Below the pieces are notes generated by a model. It saw nothing but the letters and a program-made list of their open reading frames with translations, did not search any database and was not told where the DNA came from. A program made the position numbers and the translations under genes. Shown in pieces: positions 1-8,769 of a DNA stretch of 64,000 nucleotides. The first letter of the stretch is position 1. Every line of letters starts with the position of its first letter. Source of the DNA: an uncultured Paracoccaceae bacterium (GTDB lineage Bacteria > Pseudomonadota > Alphaproteobacteria > Rhodobacterales > Rhodobacteraceae); contig CALSOO010000009.1 of assembly GCA_943787985.1 (NCBI GenBank), forward strand, positions 62,001 through 126,000, written 5' to 3'.

Positions 1-513
1 ATGCGCAAGACATTGGCTGAACCTGCGAAAATGAGTGGATTTTTGCTGCGCAGCGCTGCTGTAAGCGATTTTCCCCACCTCGAAGTCGATGGCTATAGCG
101 TCGATCTGCCCAACAAGGACGATGTGCCGCGCGGGACCGACCCTTTGAAAATTTTGCGGTTTGAACGGCTGAGCCGCGATGTCCTGTTGGTGCTGTTTGA
201 GGGGCGCGTGCGCAGTGTTGATCTGCATTTGCACCCGTAGGCGGTGCATTTCGGGTTCGAGCTGGATCATGACAGCGCCGGAAACGCACTGATGCGCAAG
301 AACATCAAACACGTCAAACCCGCCCCCCGACCCGTCGAGATCGGCAACGGTCAAAACGGTGCACCGACGGGGCTGGTCGGGCAACGGGTGCTCTTGGACG
401 ATCTGGCAGGGTCGATGGTCGGGAACCTGAGCGGGCCGTCCGGCCCTGTGTCGAAATTCGCATTGCAAATGCTTGAAGGCGTGGAGCTTGTCCGCTTCCG
501 CCGCGCACTTTGA
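1..513 (+). pseudogene. 3' part of an unknown protein, broken by an in-frame TAG
   Basis: The frame is open from the first base, so the gene probably begins outside the window. It runs to TGA at 513, with one in-frame TAG at 238-240. The sequence on either side of the stop reads as one continuous protein (VRSVDLHLHP, stop, AVHFGFELD), which suggests a single gene with a point nonsense change (CAG or TGG to TAG) rather than two genes. A GTG at 244 could restart the second part. The stop lies 12 bases before the next gene, which has a strong ribosome site, so this is the first visible member of an operon with the large proteins downstream. I do not recognise the family. What could be wrong: the TAG may be a sequencing error, or it may be read through. 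Confidence 0.55.
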
Positions 514-525
514 AGGAGGCCCGGG

Positions 526-1800
526 ATGGCAAAGTCAATTTGGGTTCCGATGCATCTGGATGCGCTCGTGTTGAACACGCCCGAAGGTGTGGTCGGGCCG
601 ACCCTTGATCTGGCGACCGCGCCCTGGTTCGGGGATGACGGGGAAAAGGTCGCGCGCGACCACTTTTCCAACATCGCCAATGTGTCCTCTGCGATGCGCG
701 CTGACCCCATGTCCCCCGACAACCGGATTTTGCAAGTTGGCACGCATTTGCACTGGGCACTGCCTGATGCACTGACCCACGGCACCACCGAAAATCCGGA
801 GCATCCTGCTTATGTTGATCGGGGAGGGCTCTGGTTTCCCAAAGTGCCCAACCGCTGGGTTGTCCTGCGCAAAAGCGGGGCAGGGTTTGCCACGGTGGAC
901 AAAGCATGGATGGTGCAAAGTGATTTTGTGCACCCTGTCGCGCTGCGAGGTCAGGATAGCGAAACCACACGGCATGGCCATGAGTTGCAACATTGGAAAG
1001 ACATGCACGCCACGATTTATCCGATCCCTCCCAAAGGGTTGCGCGATCAGCCCTACATCCATCTGGGCCGCAGTTTCGATCTGTCGCAGCCCTTGCCAAC
1101 GCAGCAAAGTGACAGGGCGCTGGCGGACTATGACGCAGGTCTGACGGCGGTCGGGCACGGTGATCCCGCGTTTGGAGCCCTCTATACAGGGTGCCATTCG
1201 GTCTTTGGCTTGCATGACATTGATGCCCTGAACGGTGATGTCCGCTATGAGATCATCGGCTGGTATGCGGATGAAAAAGACGAACCACTGTCTCATTGGA
1301 AAGCATTGGGGCAAGGGCCATTGCCTCCCGAACAGGACAAAAAAGAAGCGGAGCTTTACAGCCGCTTTCAAAAGCTGACGGGTTGGGCGTTGTCCGATGT
1401 TGGTGCCCTTTTTGCTGACGACACCCGTCTGGCATTTACAGCGAGCGTTGACATCAAAGCCGGCACGCCGGACGCGCCAAAACCGGATGCGGTCAAAGGC
1501 ACAGCCGCCGTTGGTATCTCCACGACCGAGGCGCTGGCCGCTTTGGTGTCCAAAGGCGACGCTGATCTGGAGCACATGATGGAGGCGATCGGCTTCCACA
1601 CCGAATTGGCCGATCACAAGCTGGATTATGGCGCAAAACTGAATGAGGCGCGCCATTCAGCTGGGTTCACAACACAGGGAAAAAGACGGTTTGGACGTTG
1701 CGCAGGCCCGAGGACGCGGTGTCGGACCCGATCACCGGTGCTGTGGGGGGACGTGAAAATGCACATGCCGCTTTGCCCGACTGGATCGCACAAGAATTGA
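526..1800 (+). CDS. Large unknown protein, N-terminal part (upstream of frameshift)
   Basis: The start is well set: AAGGAGG lies about 8 bases before ATG 526. The first ~385 residues are coherent and contain conserved-looking blocks such as VGTHLHWALPDALTHG and FPKVPNRWVVLR, with no signal peptide and no membrane segment. After roughly residue 385 the frame turns into Arg/Cys-rich nonsense and stops at 1800, while the frame shifted by -1 carries a normal protein on to 4427. The two therefore look like one ~1,300-residue protein whose frame changes near 1677-1685. I do not recognise an enzyme motif. It sits between two other unknown genes in the same direction. The function is unknown; a large structural or surface protein is only a guess. 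Confidence 0.6.
   Translation: MAKSIWVPMHLDALVLNTPEGVVGPTLDLATAPWFGDDGEKVARDHFSNIANVSSAMRADPMSPDNRILQVGTHLHWALPDALTHGTTENPEHPAYVDRGGLWFPKVPNRWVVLRKSGAGFATVDKAWMVQSDFVHPVALRGQDSETTRHGHELQHWKDMHATIYPIPPKGLRDQPYIHLGRSFDLSQPLPTQQSDRALADYDAGLTAVGHGDPAFGALYTGCHSVFGLHDIDALNGDVRYEIIGWYADEKDEPLSHWKALGQGPLPPEQDKKEAELYSRFQKLTGWALSDVGALFADDTRLAFTASVDIKAGTPDAPKPDAVKGTAAVGISTTEALAALVSKGDADLEHMMEAIGFHTELADHKLDYGAKLNEARHSAGFTTQGKRRFGRCAGPRTRCRTRSPVLWGDVKMHMPLCPTGSHKN
1677..1685 (+). other. Possible -1 frameshift site GGGAAAAAG
   Basis: In the upstream frame this reads (xxG) GGA AAA AGA. Slipping back one base gives GGG AAA AAG, exactly the frame of the downstream 909-residue reading frame. The heptamer GGGAAAA fits the X XXY YYZ rule for -1 slippage. 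A one-base deletion in the A run, real or from sequencing, would look the same. Confidence 0.4.
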
Positions 1801-4427
1801 ACCGCCTGAACGTGGCCCAAGACGTTTTGGACCATGCGCGCGATGTGGCCGAAGAGTTGCGCGCGCAGATGTATGCCGATTGGCAACTGTACATGCGGGC
1901 GGCCTATCCTGCGGATGACCGCGCGGATTTTGCCCTTGATGTTGATCTGTTGCGGGAGGTGTTTCTGGTCAAAAGCATCGCTGACTTCGAGGAGGCCGAA
2001 GCGGATCTGGATCCTGATAACCAAGGGTCCTCGGCAGCTTTGCACTTGGAAGAATACGGCCGCATGGCAACGCTGTTGCGTGATCTGGCAACCAAGGCTC
2101 CAAAGGTTGGCGCGCTGGAACTGGTCGCGCAGGCAGGGCCGCGGTTCACCGTTCCCAACGACCCTGTGATCGCGACCAAAGGGGCCGCATTCAAGCGCAC
2201 GCGCCGCCACGGTCATGACGGTCGCGCACGCGCTGACGGGACATTGGACTGTGTTGTCGCGCCATTGGGGTCGCTGCCTGTGGACGTGATCAATGCCGCC
2301 CAGGCCCAGAGCTTGCTGGCCTCGTTGGATGGCCTGCGAACAACGGAATTCGACGCAATTGCGCGCTTTTCGCCGACCACTTTGCGCAGCTGGAACGCGC
2401 TGATGCTGGAGTGGCAGGCAAGCGTCAAAGCCTATCGGCGTGACACGAACATGCGCGCCGATATCGGGCGCTATGACGCGGGCGTCATCACCAATAACTT
2501 TGCTCTGCGTCAGGATGACTGCGAATTGTCGCTCAGAACGGCGATTGCCGCAGGGGATTTGGTCGAAAATGACTACTACATGTCAGGGCGGACGATCTTG
2601 AACCTGCAAGGGCCACAACAGCTGGAAGAGGCACTCAAGGTTTACGACGACGAAGGGCCTAAATTGTCGGCGACGCAGCAAGCCTCCGTCGCAACGCTGA
2701 CCAAACGTGTCGGGGATGCAGTTTTGGCAAACAACGGGGAGCAAACGATTTCGACCTCTTTGGGCGGCTTCAACGCCCGCCTTTTGATGCGGGTGCTGGA
2801 AGAGCAAGTGCCGATCTCGGACCCATTGGGATTTGAGGAGGACCAAAAACGTGCCGGGACCGTGCTGAAACATGTGGGCAACCCCAACGGCTTCTGGTCC
2901 GCCGAAACAGAAGCGCCGTTCCTGCCATTGCGCGCCGCCAAGCTGAAATTGGCCAAAGGGCGGATCATCGACAGCTTCGGGCAACACGTGCCGTGGTACC
3001 CGGGCGGTGAAAATGGCACAGATGTGATCGCGGCGGCGTCCTTGCGCGAAGACGGGGCCAGCGGGATGTATTTGCCGCCGCGCTCCGCCCAGCCCGCCCG
3101 TGTTGATTTTCGCTGGTTGGATGCGCAAAACGATCTGGTTCAAAGCAACGACCATCCGGCCTCATCGCCGTTGTGCGGTTGGATCGTGCCCAACAATCTG
3201 GACAATGATGTGTTGGTCTATGACGTGGCCGGGCAGCTTTTGGGGATCATCGACCTTGAAGGGATTTGGCGTCCTGCACCGGGAGATTTGAACGCCCCCG
3301 CAGGCCCCGGTTTGATAGGCAATGCGCATTTGTCCCGCGTGGCGCAATGGATCACGCGCAATGGGTCCAAAGCCTTTATCGCAGCCTTTCTCGACACGTT
3401 GGACAGCGCCCTGAGCTCGATAGAGCCGGCTGATTTTTCGGTGCAAAACGCGACTGCGCTGTTGGTTGGACGCCCGATTGCGGTGGCCCGCGCCATGCTC
3501 GATTTCACCCTGCAAGGGCCACCTGCGCAGGACCAGTCACAGCAAGCATTGGCGGCCCGCATCGGCGGGGCAGGGTGGATGGATCACGGCTTTGGCAAGA
3601 TCGAATTCCCAATGCGCCTTGGGGAGCATGGCCAGTTGAATGACGGGCTTGTGGGGTACTTTCGCGTGGATGAAGACGTGAACGACGGGCACACCCATTT
3701 TTACGCGCCGCAATCCAGCCCTTCAACGGTGGACCCGATCAAAACCTATGCGCCGCTTGAACCGATCACGCTGAACCACAGCTTTGACGATGACCCCAAG
3801 ATGATGACGCTGTTGTTGGACCCGCGCTGCCCTGTGCATCTGACAACAGGGATATTGCCCACCAAGGCGATCCGCATTCCCCAAGACCAGTTCATGCCGT
3901 CGTTGCGGGCGTTGGAAATGACCTTTGCGGCGATGCCTGTTTTGACACCGCCCAACGCAATGCACCTGCCACTGCCGCGTATTTCAGGGCAAAGCTGGTC
4001 GTGGCTGGCGCTTGAGAACGGCGCATGGCAGAGCCAGTCAGGGCGAGCCACTGTCTCGCTCGTAGATCTGCGAAAGGCCTTTCCGGGGCGGATCGAAGTG
4101 TCCAAAACAAATGTGGTCAAGTTGTTGGTGGATGGCGACGCGCCCGCAACGGACGCCACGGTGACCAAAGCCGCGGACTTGTTGTGGAGCGAGTTGATCG
4201 CGCACAAATGGATCACCGAAATCGAAAGCGGTCGCGCCTTTTACAAAGGGCCGCCCGCGGCGGACAGCCCTGCCTTGGGATACATCTTTGAAAACGCCGA
4301 AATCCAAACGTTGCTCGGCAAGATTGCTGTCGGCATTCAACCCACCACACACACGGCCACCTTTGGCGCGCGCCCGGTGGCGCGCGAAGGCTGGCTCAAG
4401 CTGACGCCAAACGCTGATGACACATAA
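1698..4427 (+). CDS. Large unknown protein, C-terminal part (downstream of frameshift)
   Basis: This is the continuation of the preceding gene in the -1 frame. The frame is already open before 1698 and reads smoothly from TVWTLRRPEDAV onward, so the TTG at 1698 is only a formal start and has no convincing ribosome site. About 900 residues follow, mostly soluble, with an early helical stretch (near residues 30-110) and no signal peptide. Blocks such as FGKIEFPMRLGEHGQLNDG and ISGQSWSWLALENG look conserved, but I cannot assign a family. It ends with TAA 16 bases before the next gene, whose start has a GAGGA site, so the two are probably co-transcribed. If the frame change is programmed, the short and long products would share the first ~385 residues. 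Confidence 0.6.
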   Translation: MRRPEDAVSDPITGAVGGRENAHAALPDWIAQELNRLNVAQDVLDHARDVAEELRAQMYADWQLYMRAAYPADDRADFALDVDLLREVFLVKSIADFEEAEADLDPDNQGSSAALHLEEYGRMATLLRDLATKAPKVGALELVAQAGPRFTVPNDPVIATKGAAFKRTRRHGHDGRARADGTLDCVVAPLGSLPVDVINAAQAQSLLASLDGLRTTEFDAIARFSPTTLRSWNALMLEWQASVKAYRRDTNMRADIGRYDAGVITNNFALRQDDCELSLRTAIAAGDLVENDYYMSGRTILNLQGPQQLEEALKVYDDEGPKLSATQQASVATLTKRVGDAVLANNGEQTISTSLGGFNARLLMRVLEEQVPISDPLGFEEDQKRAGTVLKHVGNPNGFWSAETEAPFLPLRAAKLKLAKGRIIDSFGQHVPWYPGGENGTDVIAAASLREDGASGMYLPPRSAQPARVDFRWLDAQNDLVQSNDHPASSPLCGWIVPNNLDNDVLVYDVAGQLLGIIDLEGIWRPAPGDLNAPAGPGLIGNAHLSRVAQWITRNGSKAFIAAFLDTLDSALSSIEPADFSVQNATALLVGRPIAVARAMLDFTLQGPPAQDQSQQALAARIGGAGWMDHGFGKIEFPMRLGEHGQLNDGLVGYFRVDEDVNDGHTHFYAPQSSPSTVDPIKTYAPLEPITLNHSFDDDPKMMTLLLDPRCPVHLTTGILPTKAIRIPQDQFMPSLRALEMTFAAMPVLTPPNAMHLPLPRISGQSWSWLALENGAWQSQSGRATVSLVDLRKAFPGRIEVSKTNVVKLLVDGDAPATDATVTKAADLLWSELIAHKWITEIESGRAFYKGPPAADSPALGYIFENAEIQTLLGKIAVGIQPTTHTATFGARPVAREGWLKLTPNADDT

Positions 4428-4442
4428 ACACGAGGACCTGAT

Positions 4443-6065
4443 ATGACCCGAATTGCCCCGATCTCGCGTGCAACACTCGATGCAGTTGTACTCAACGACA
4501 ATATGGAAAGCGTGCTGACCCTTGGGGCTGGACCGCAGACTTTGGCGCTGGAATTGACCAACCTGACGCAGAAGGACATCACGCTGGGGGACGCGCATGG
4601 CACCTCATTGGCGCTGACCTTCAGACCCGGGGCCTTGCAGGATCCCGCAGGTGTGTCGACCGTGCAGGGCGGGGGATGGAGCACCGCTGTCAGCGGCGCG
4701 CATATCCCGACAATCGTACTGACGCACGCAGGCGGGGTGACGATCAAACCGGGCAAAAAACATGTGGTTATGTTGCAGAATTTGACGCCATCGGCCAATG
4801 GCGCCTCGCGCAGTACGCGCATTGAAATGGCCTATAGCGATGTCAAAGTCGCAGGCGGCGCCACCCTGAGCGGGCGGCGCACGCTGCACCTGAGCCTGCT
4901 GTTCCCCAATGTGCCAATGGGCCAGGTCCTTGGGCAAAAAGGGACAACAGGCAATTTCAAGGCGGAACTGTTGAGTTCGGCGGATATCATAAGAGGCGGT
5001 CACAATAATGAAATCCGTGTGCAACTCTCGACCAGTGCGCCGGTTCCGATCAAGGGAAATCCGACAGGGCAAAAGACGGATGATTGCGCCAAGATCAACT
5101 ACAGTTTCCCCACTCTGGAGGTGGACTGGGACCATATCCAACTGTCCGGCGATATACATACCCTACAAGACACGTTAACAATCGCGGGTGCAGGGCAACC
5201 CATGGCGAGCTTTTCGGGGGCGGGGTTCACCGGATCAAGTCTGCGCAACAATACCCCGCTGGGCGCGTTCGAGAACGTGGCGGCGCAGCAACCGGTGCAA
5301 ACGCGCACAGTCGTGACAAATCGTTGGGAAAAGCACCCCCCGGAGATGATTTACTACGCCAGCCCGAGTGAGGAGCCCCTGAACGGCGATTTTCTGGAGT
5401 TCGGGTTGTCCATCAAAACCCATCTCAAACCCGGCTCATACCCGCTTGTGATCCGGATCGAAAACGTGAACGGTCAAAACGTCGACATCGCCCTGTTGCT
5501 CAATGTCACATCCATGGGGCTGCCGGGACATGACCCCAAAAATGCCTACATCAACGCCGCCTCCAGCCTCACAATTGATGCACCCCAAAGCACCTTTCAA
5601 GGCAATTTGACGGTGGACAAGAGGCTGACGGTCGGGGAGGGACGGATTGATCTGACGCACGGGCTATATTTTGGAACCTCATCCTCAGCGGGCAGCAATT
5701 GGTTTTACTTCAGAAACAATCAGGGATTGTCGCAGTTTTTTATTCGGGATTATCCTGACAGGGTCAGCATTGGTACGGGCACTAATGTGAACAAAAACCT
5801 GCATATTCAGGCGGGAAACCACGTCGGGATCAACACCAAGTCCCCGAAAACGACGCTGGATGTGGCAGGGCGCATTACGGCGCAGGGGCTGACGACAAGC
5901 GATTCGATTAATATGCCGCACGATTGGAAAATTTATACGACCGCTACACAAATGATTTTCATGTGCGGAGATAGGATGGTCTTAAACCTGCTTAAAGGCG
6001 GAAATGCTTGGGTTTATGGAGCGCTGGCACAAAATGCAAAACAACGCAGGCTAAAAAAGAGTTAG
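4443..6065 (+). CDS. Unknown protein with tail-fibre-like C-terminal region
   Basis: 540 residues from ATG 4443, preceded by GAGGA. The N-terminal two thirds is a soluble, beta-rich-looking sequence with no motif I recognise. From about residue 370 the style changes to short repeats resembling phage tail-fibre and large adhesin stalks (INAASSLTIDAPQSTFQG, LTVDKRLTVGEGRIDL, VGINTKSPKTTLDVAGRI). The phrase of the type 'VGI.T..P...LDVAGRI' is common in fibre proteins that end in a head or self-cleaving chaperone region, although here only ~60 residues follow. It ends in TAG immediately followed by TGA. Together with the large gene upstream and the coiled-coil protein downstream it suggests an assembled extracellular or particle-like structure; that is inference. 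Confidence 0.6.
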   Translation: MTRIAPISRATLDAVVLNDNMESVLTLGAGPQTLALELTNLTQKDITLGDAHGTSLALTFRPGALQDPAGVSTVQGGGWSTAVSGAHIPTIVLTHAGGVTIKPGKKHVVMLQNLTPSANGASRSTRIEMAYSDVKVAGGATLSGRRTLHLSLLFPNVPMGQVLGQKGTTGNFKAELLSSADIIRGGHNNEIRVQLSTSAPVPIKGNPTGQKTDDCAKINYSFPTLEVDWDHIQLSGDIHTLQDTLTIAGAGQPMASFSGAGFTGSSLRNNTPLGAFENVAAQQPVQTRTVVTNRWEKHPPEMIYYASPSEEPLNGDFLEFGLSIKTHLKPGSYPLVIRIENVNGQNVDIALLLNVTSMGLPGHDPKNAYINAASSLTIDAPQSTFQGNLTVDKRLTVGEGRIDLTHGLYFGTSSSAGSNWFYFRNNQGLSQFFIRDYPDRVSIGTGTNVNKNLHIQAGNHVGINTKSPKTTLDVAGRITAQGLTTSDSINMPHDWKIYTTATQMIFMCGDRMVLNLLKGGNAWVYGALAQNAKQRRLKKS

Positions 6066-6071
6066 TGAAAA

Positions 6072-6254
6072 ATGAATAGCAAAATCCAAACCCGTCTCGT
6101 CTCCTTGAAAGAGGAATTGAAAAAAGGCCAGCAAATGCTTGCCGATATCGAGCGCGAAGCGGATGATATGCGCGCCACGCTGTTGCGCATTGGCGGCGCC
6201 ATTCAAGTGCTCGAAGAGTTGGAACAAGAGAGTGACGAAAACGCGCCCGAATAG
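6072..6254 (+). CDS. Small coiled-coil protein
   Basis: 60 residues, starting 6 bases after the preceding stop. The sequence is almost wholly helical and charged (SLKEELKKGQQMLADIERE, then IQVLEELEQESDE) with heptad-like spacing of Leu/Ile, so a coiled coil is likely. There is no signal peptide or membrane segment. The ribosome site is weak, so translation may depend on the upstream gene. It is probably the last gene of the unknown operon, because an 89-base gap with a new start follows. The function is unknown; it could help oligomerise or bind the neighbouring large proteins. Confidence 0.5.
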   Translation: MNSKIQTRLVSLKEELKKGQQMLADIEREADDMRATLLRIGGAIQVLEELEQESDENAPE

Positions 6255-6343
6255 GACGCAAATTTGCGCCCCCATTGTGGCGTTGGCGATGTATACCTAA
6301 ACGACCCGTGCGCGCCCGCATGGGGCGGCCAAAGGAATACAAG

Positions 6344-7792
6344 ATGACACGACACACATTGAACTTGATCGCAGGCGACTGGACAGCTGGCACCTCCGAG
6401 ATCGAGAACCGCAACCCTTCGGACGTGAGCGATCTGATCGGCCGCTTTGCCCAAGCCTCGCGGGCGCAGTTGGACGCGACCTTGGAGCGTGCTGCTGTGG
6501 CGCAAACCGAATGGGCCGCGTACGGGATCGAACGTAAATACAATGTGTTGATGGCCATCGGCACCGAAATGATGGCCCGCGCCGAAGAATTGGGAACGTT
6601 GTTGTCGCGCGAAGAGGGCAAGCCGCTGGCGGAGGGCAAAGGCGAAGTCTACCGCGCCGGCCAGTTCTTTACCTACTATGCTGCAGAAACCCTGCGCCAA
6701 ATGGGCGAGGCCGCAGATTCCGTACGCGACGGTATTGAAATCGACGTGCGCCGCGAAGCGGTTGGTGTTGTCGCGATCATCTCCCCGTGGAATTTCCCGA
6801 CCGCCACCGCGTCATGGAAAATCGCGCCCGCCCTTTGTTATGGCAACGCAGTCGTGTGGAAACCTGCCAACGCCACCCCCGCCTCTGCCGTTGCTTTGGT
6901 CGAAATCATCGCGCGGCAGGACATCCCCAAAGGGTTGGTGTCCTTGGTCATGGGGGCGGGCAGCGAGATCGGGCAAGCTCTTGTGGAAAGCCCCAAGATC
7001 GATGCGGTCAGCTTTACCGGCTCCGTCCCCGTAGGGCGCGGGATCGCAACCGCAGCCATCCAGAACTTCACTCGCGTGCAAATGGAGATGGGGTCCAAAA
7101 ACGCTTTGGCCGTTATGGATGACGCCGATTTGGATTTGGCCGTGACGTTGGCGCTGGGCGGCGCTTTTGGTGGCACCGGACAAAAGTGCACGGCGTCTTC
7201 GCGTCTTGTGGTCCATGAAACCGTCCACGATGCCTTTGTGGAGAAACTGGTTGCGGGGGCGCGGGCGATGAAAGTCGGACACGCGTTGGAAAACGGCACG
7301 CAGATGGGGCCGGTGGTGTCTGAGCAGCAGTTGAATGCCAACCTCGACTACGTCGCGCTGGGCAAGTCCGAGGGCGCAGAGCTGGTCTGTGGAGGGGAGC
7401 GCCTCGAGATGCCGCACGACGGGTTTTATATGTCCCCCGGTGTGTTTGTCGGCAGCAAAAATGACATGCGTATCAACCGCGAAGAGATGTTCGCGCCGCT
7501 CGCCAGCGTCATCTCGGTCACGGGTTATGACGAAGCATTGCATGTGGTCAATGACACCCGTTTCGGGCTGACATCCGGTATCGTCACAACCAATCTGGCC
7601 CGCGCAAGCCACTTTCGCCGCAATGCCAGAACAGGCTGTGTGATGGTCAATCTGCCAACCGCAGGTACCGATTACCACGTGCCCTTTGGGGGGCGCGGCG
7701 ACAGCTCGTACGGGCCGCGTGAACAGGGCAAAGCGGCGGCGGAATTCTACACCATCGTCAAAACCGCCTACATCTCGTCAGGACAGCCATAA
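6344..7792 (+). CDS. NAD(P)-dependent aldehyde dehydrogenase
   Basis: 482 residues from ATG 6344 (AAGGAA just upstream; an in-frame extension to 6275 lacks the family N-terminus). It oxidises an aldehyde to the acid with NAD(P)+. All key residues are present: the oxyanion Asn in SPWNFP (N150), Lys in VVWKPAN (K173), general base Glu248 in QMEMGSKN and nucleophile Cys282 in GGTGQKC. The overall pattern resembles the 2,5-dioxovalerate (alpha-ketoglutaric semialdehyde) dehydrogenase group, but the substrate is not certain. Its TAA overlaps the start of the M19-like gene by one base, so the two are coupled and probably serve one catabolic route. Confidence 0.88.
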   Translation: MTRHTLNLIAGDWTAGTSEIENRNPSDVSDLIGRFAQASRAQLDATLERAAVAQTEWAAYGIERKYNVLMAIGTEMMARAEELGTLLSREEGKPLAEGKGEVYRAGQFFTYYAAETLRQMGEAADSVRDGIEIDVRREAVGVVAIISPWNFPTATASWKIAPALCYGNAVVWKPANATPASAVALVEIIARQDIPKGLVSLVMGAGSEIGQALVESPKIDAVSFTGSVPVGRGIATAAIQNFTRVQMEMGSKNALAVMDDADLDLAVTLALGGAFGGTGQKCTASSRLVVHETVHDAFVEKLVAGARAMKVGHALENGTQMGPVVSEQQLNANLDYVALGKSEGAELVCGGERLEMPHDGFYMSPGVFVGSKNDMRINREEMFAPLASVISVTGYDEALHVVNDTRFGLTSGIVTTNLARASHFRRNARTGCVMVNLPTAGTDYHVPFGGRGDSSYGPREQGKAAAEFYTIVKTAYISSGQP

Positions 7793-8769
7793 TGATGTTG
7801 ATCGACAATCTTCAATACGCCAATTGGTCCGAAAAAATCTTTCGCCAGATGCGCAGCGGAGGCGTGGACGCGGTCCATGTCACCATCGCCTATCACGAGA
7901 ATTTTCGCGAAACGGTTCTGAATTTTGAACAGTGGAACCGCTGGTTCGAGCAATATCCGGACCTGATCATGAAAGGCCAATGGGCGCAGGACGTGGACCG
8001 CGCCAAGGCCACAGGGCGCACTGCGATCTTCTTTGGGTTCCAGAACCCCAGCCCGATCGAGGACGACATCGGATTGGTCGAAATCGTGCACACCCTTGGT
8101 GCGCGGTTCATGCAGTTGACGTATAACAACCAGTCCCTGCTGGCGACGGGCTGTTACGAGGCCGAAGACACAGGCATCACCCGCATGGGCAAACAGGTGA
8201 TCAAAGAGATGAACCGCGTGGGCCTTGTGGTGGACATGAGCCACTCTGCGGATCGCTCGACGATTGAGGCGGCGGAGCTGTCCGAGCGCCCCATCGCCAT
8301 CACCCACGCCAACCCTTATGAGTGGTCCCCGGCCTTGCGCAACAAAAAGGACGACGTGATCCGTGCGGTGACGGAAAACGGCGGAATGTTGGGCTTTTCA
8401 GTCTATCCCCATCACCTCAAAGGCAAATCAGACTGCTCTTTGAGCAGCTTTTGCGAGATGATCGCGCGCACGGCCGAAAAATTCGGTGTCGCCTGTTTGG
8501 GCATCGGGACGGACCTGTGTCAGGATCAACCCGACAGCATCGTGGAATGGATGCGTGTCGGGCGCTGGAGCAAAGAGATCGATTACGGCGAAGGCTCTGC
8601 GTCCGCCCCCGGTTTCCCGCCGATGCCCTCATGGTTCAACGACAACCGCGACTTTGGTAATATTGCGGATGGACTGCGCGCAGTCGGCATGAGCGATGTC
8701 GAGGTGGCAGGCATCATGGGTGACAATTGGCACCGCTTTTACGCCGACAACTTTACGGCGATGACGTGA
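7792..8769 (+). CDS. M19 (membrane dipeptidase)-family protein with incomplete metal site
   Basis: 325 residues. It belongs to the renal/membrane dipeptidase fold: VVDMSHSAD, AITHANP and LGIGTDLCQD match the family's His, His and Asp positions. However, the usual N-terminal HxD motif (as in DGHNDLP) is replaced by LIDNLQYANW, and the expected Glu of the central bridge falls in GFQNPSPIED. Half of the binuclear zinc site may therefore be missing or rearranged. No signal peptide is present, so it is cytosolic. It starts on the last base of the aldehyde dehydrogenase stop, and its 3' end overlaps the convergent esterase by 17 bases. It could hydrolyse an amide or cyclic amide instead of a dipeptide; the substrate is unknown. 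Confidence 0.8.
   Translation: MMLIDNLQYANWSEKIFRQMRSGGVDAVHVTIAYHENFRETVLNFEQWNRWFEQYPDLIMKGQWAQDVDRAKATGRTAIFFGFQNPSPIEDDIGLVEIVHTLGARFMQLTYNNQSLLATGCYEAEDTGITRMGKQVIKEMNRVGLVVDMSHSADRSTIEAAELSERPIAITHANPYEWSPALRNKKDDVIRAVTENGGMLGFSVYPHHLKGKSDCSLSSFCEMIARTAEKFGVACLGIGTDLCQDQPDSIVEWMRVGRWSKEIDYGEGSASAPGFPPMPSWFNDNRDFGNIADGLRAVGMSDVEVAGIMGDNWHRFYADNFTAMT

Noticed and set aside
8753-8769. Overlap of the M19-like and esterase genes as a possible regulatory antisense pair
   Set aside because: A 17-base tail-to-tail overlap is ordinary in compact genomes.
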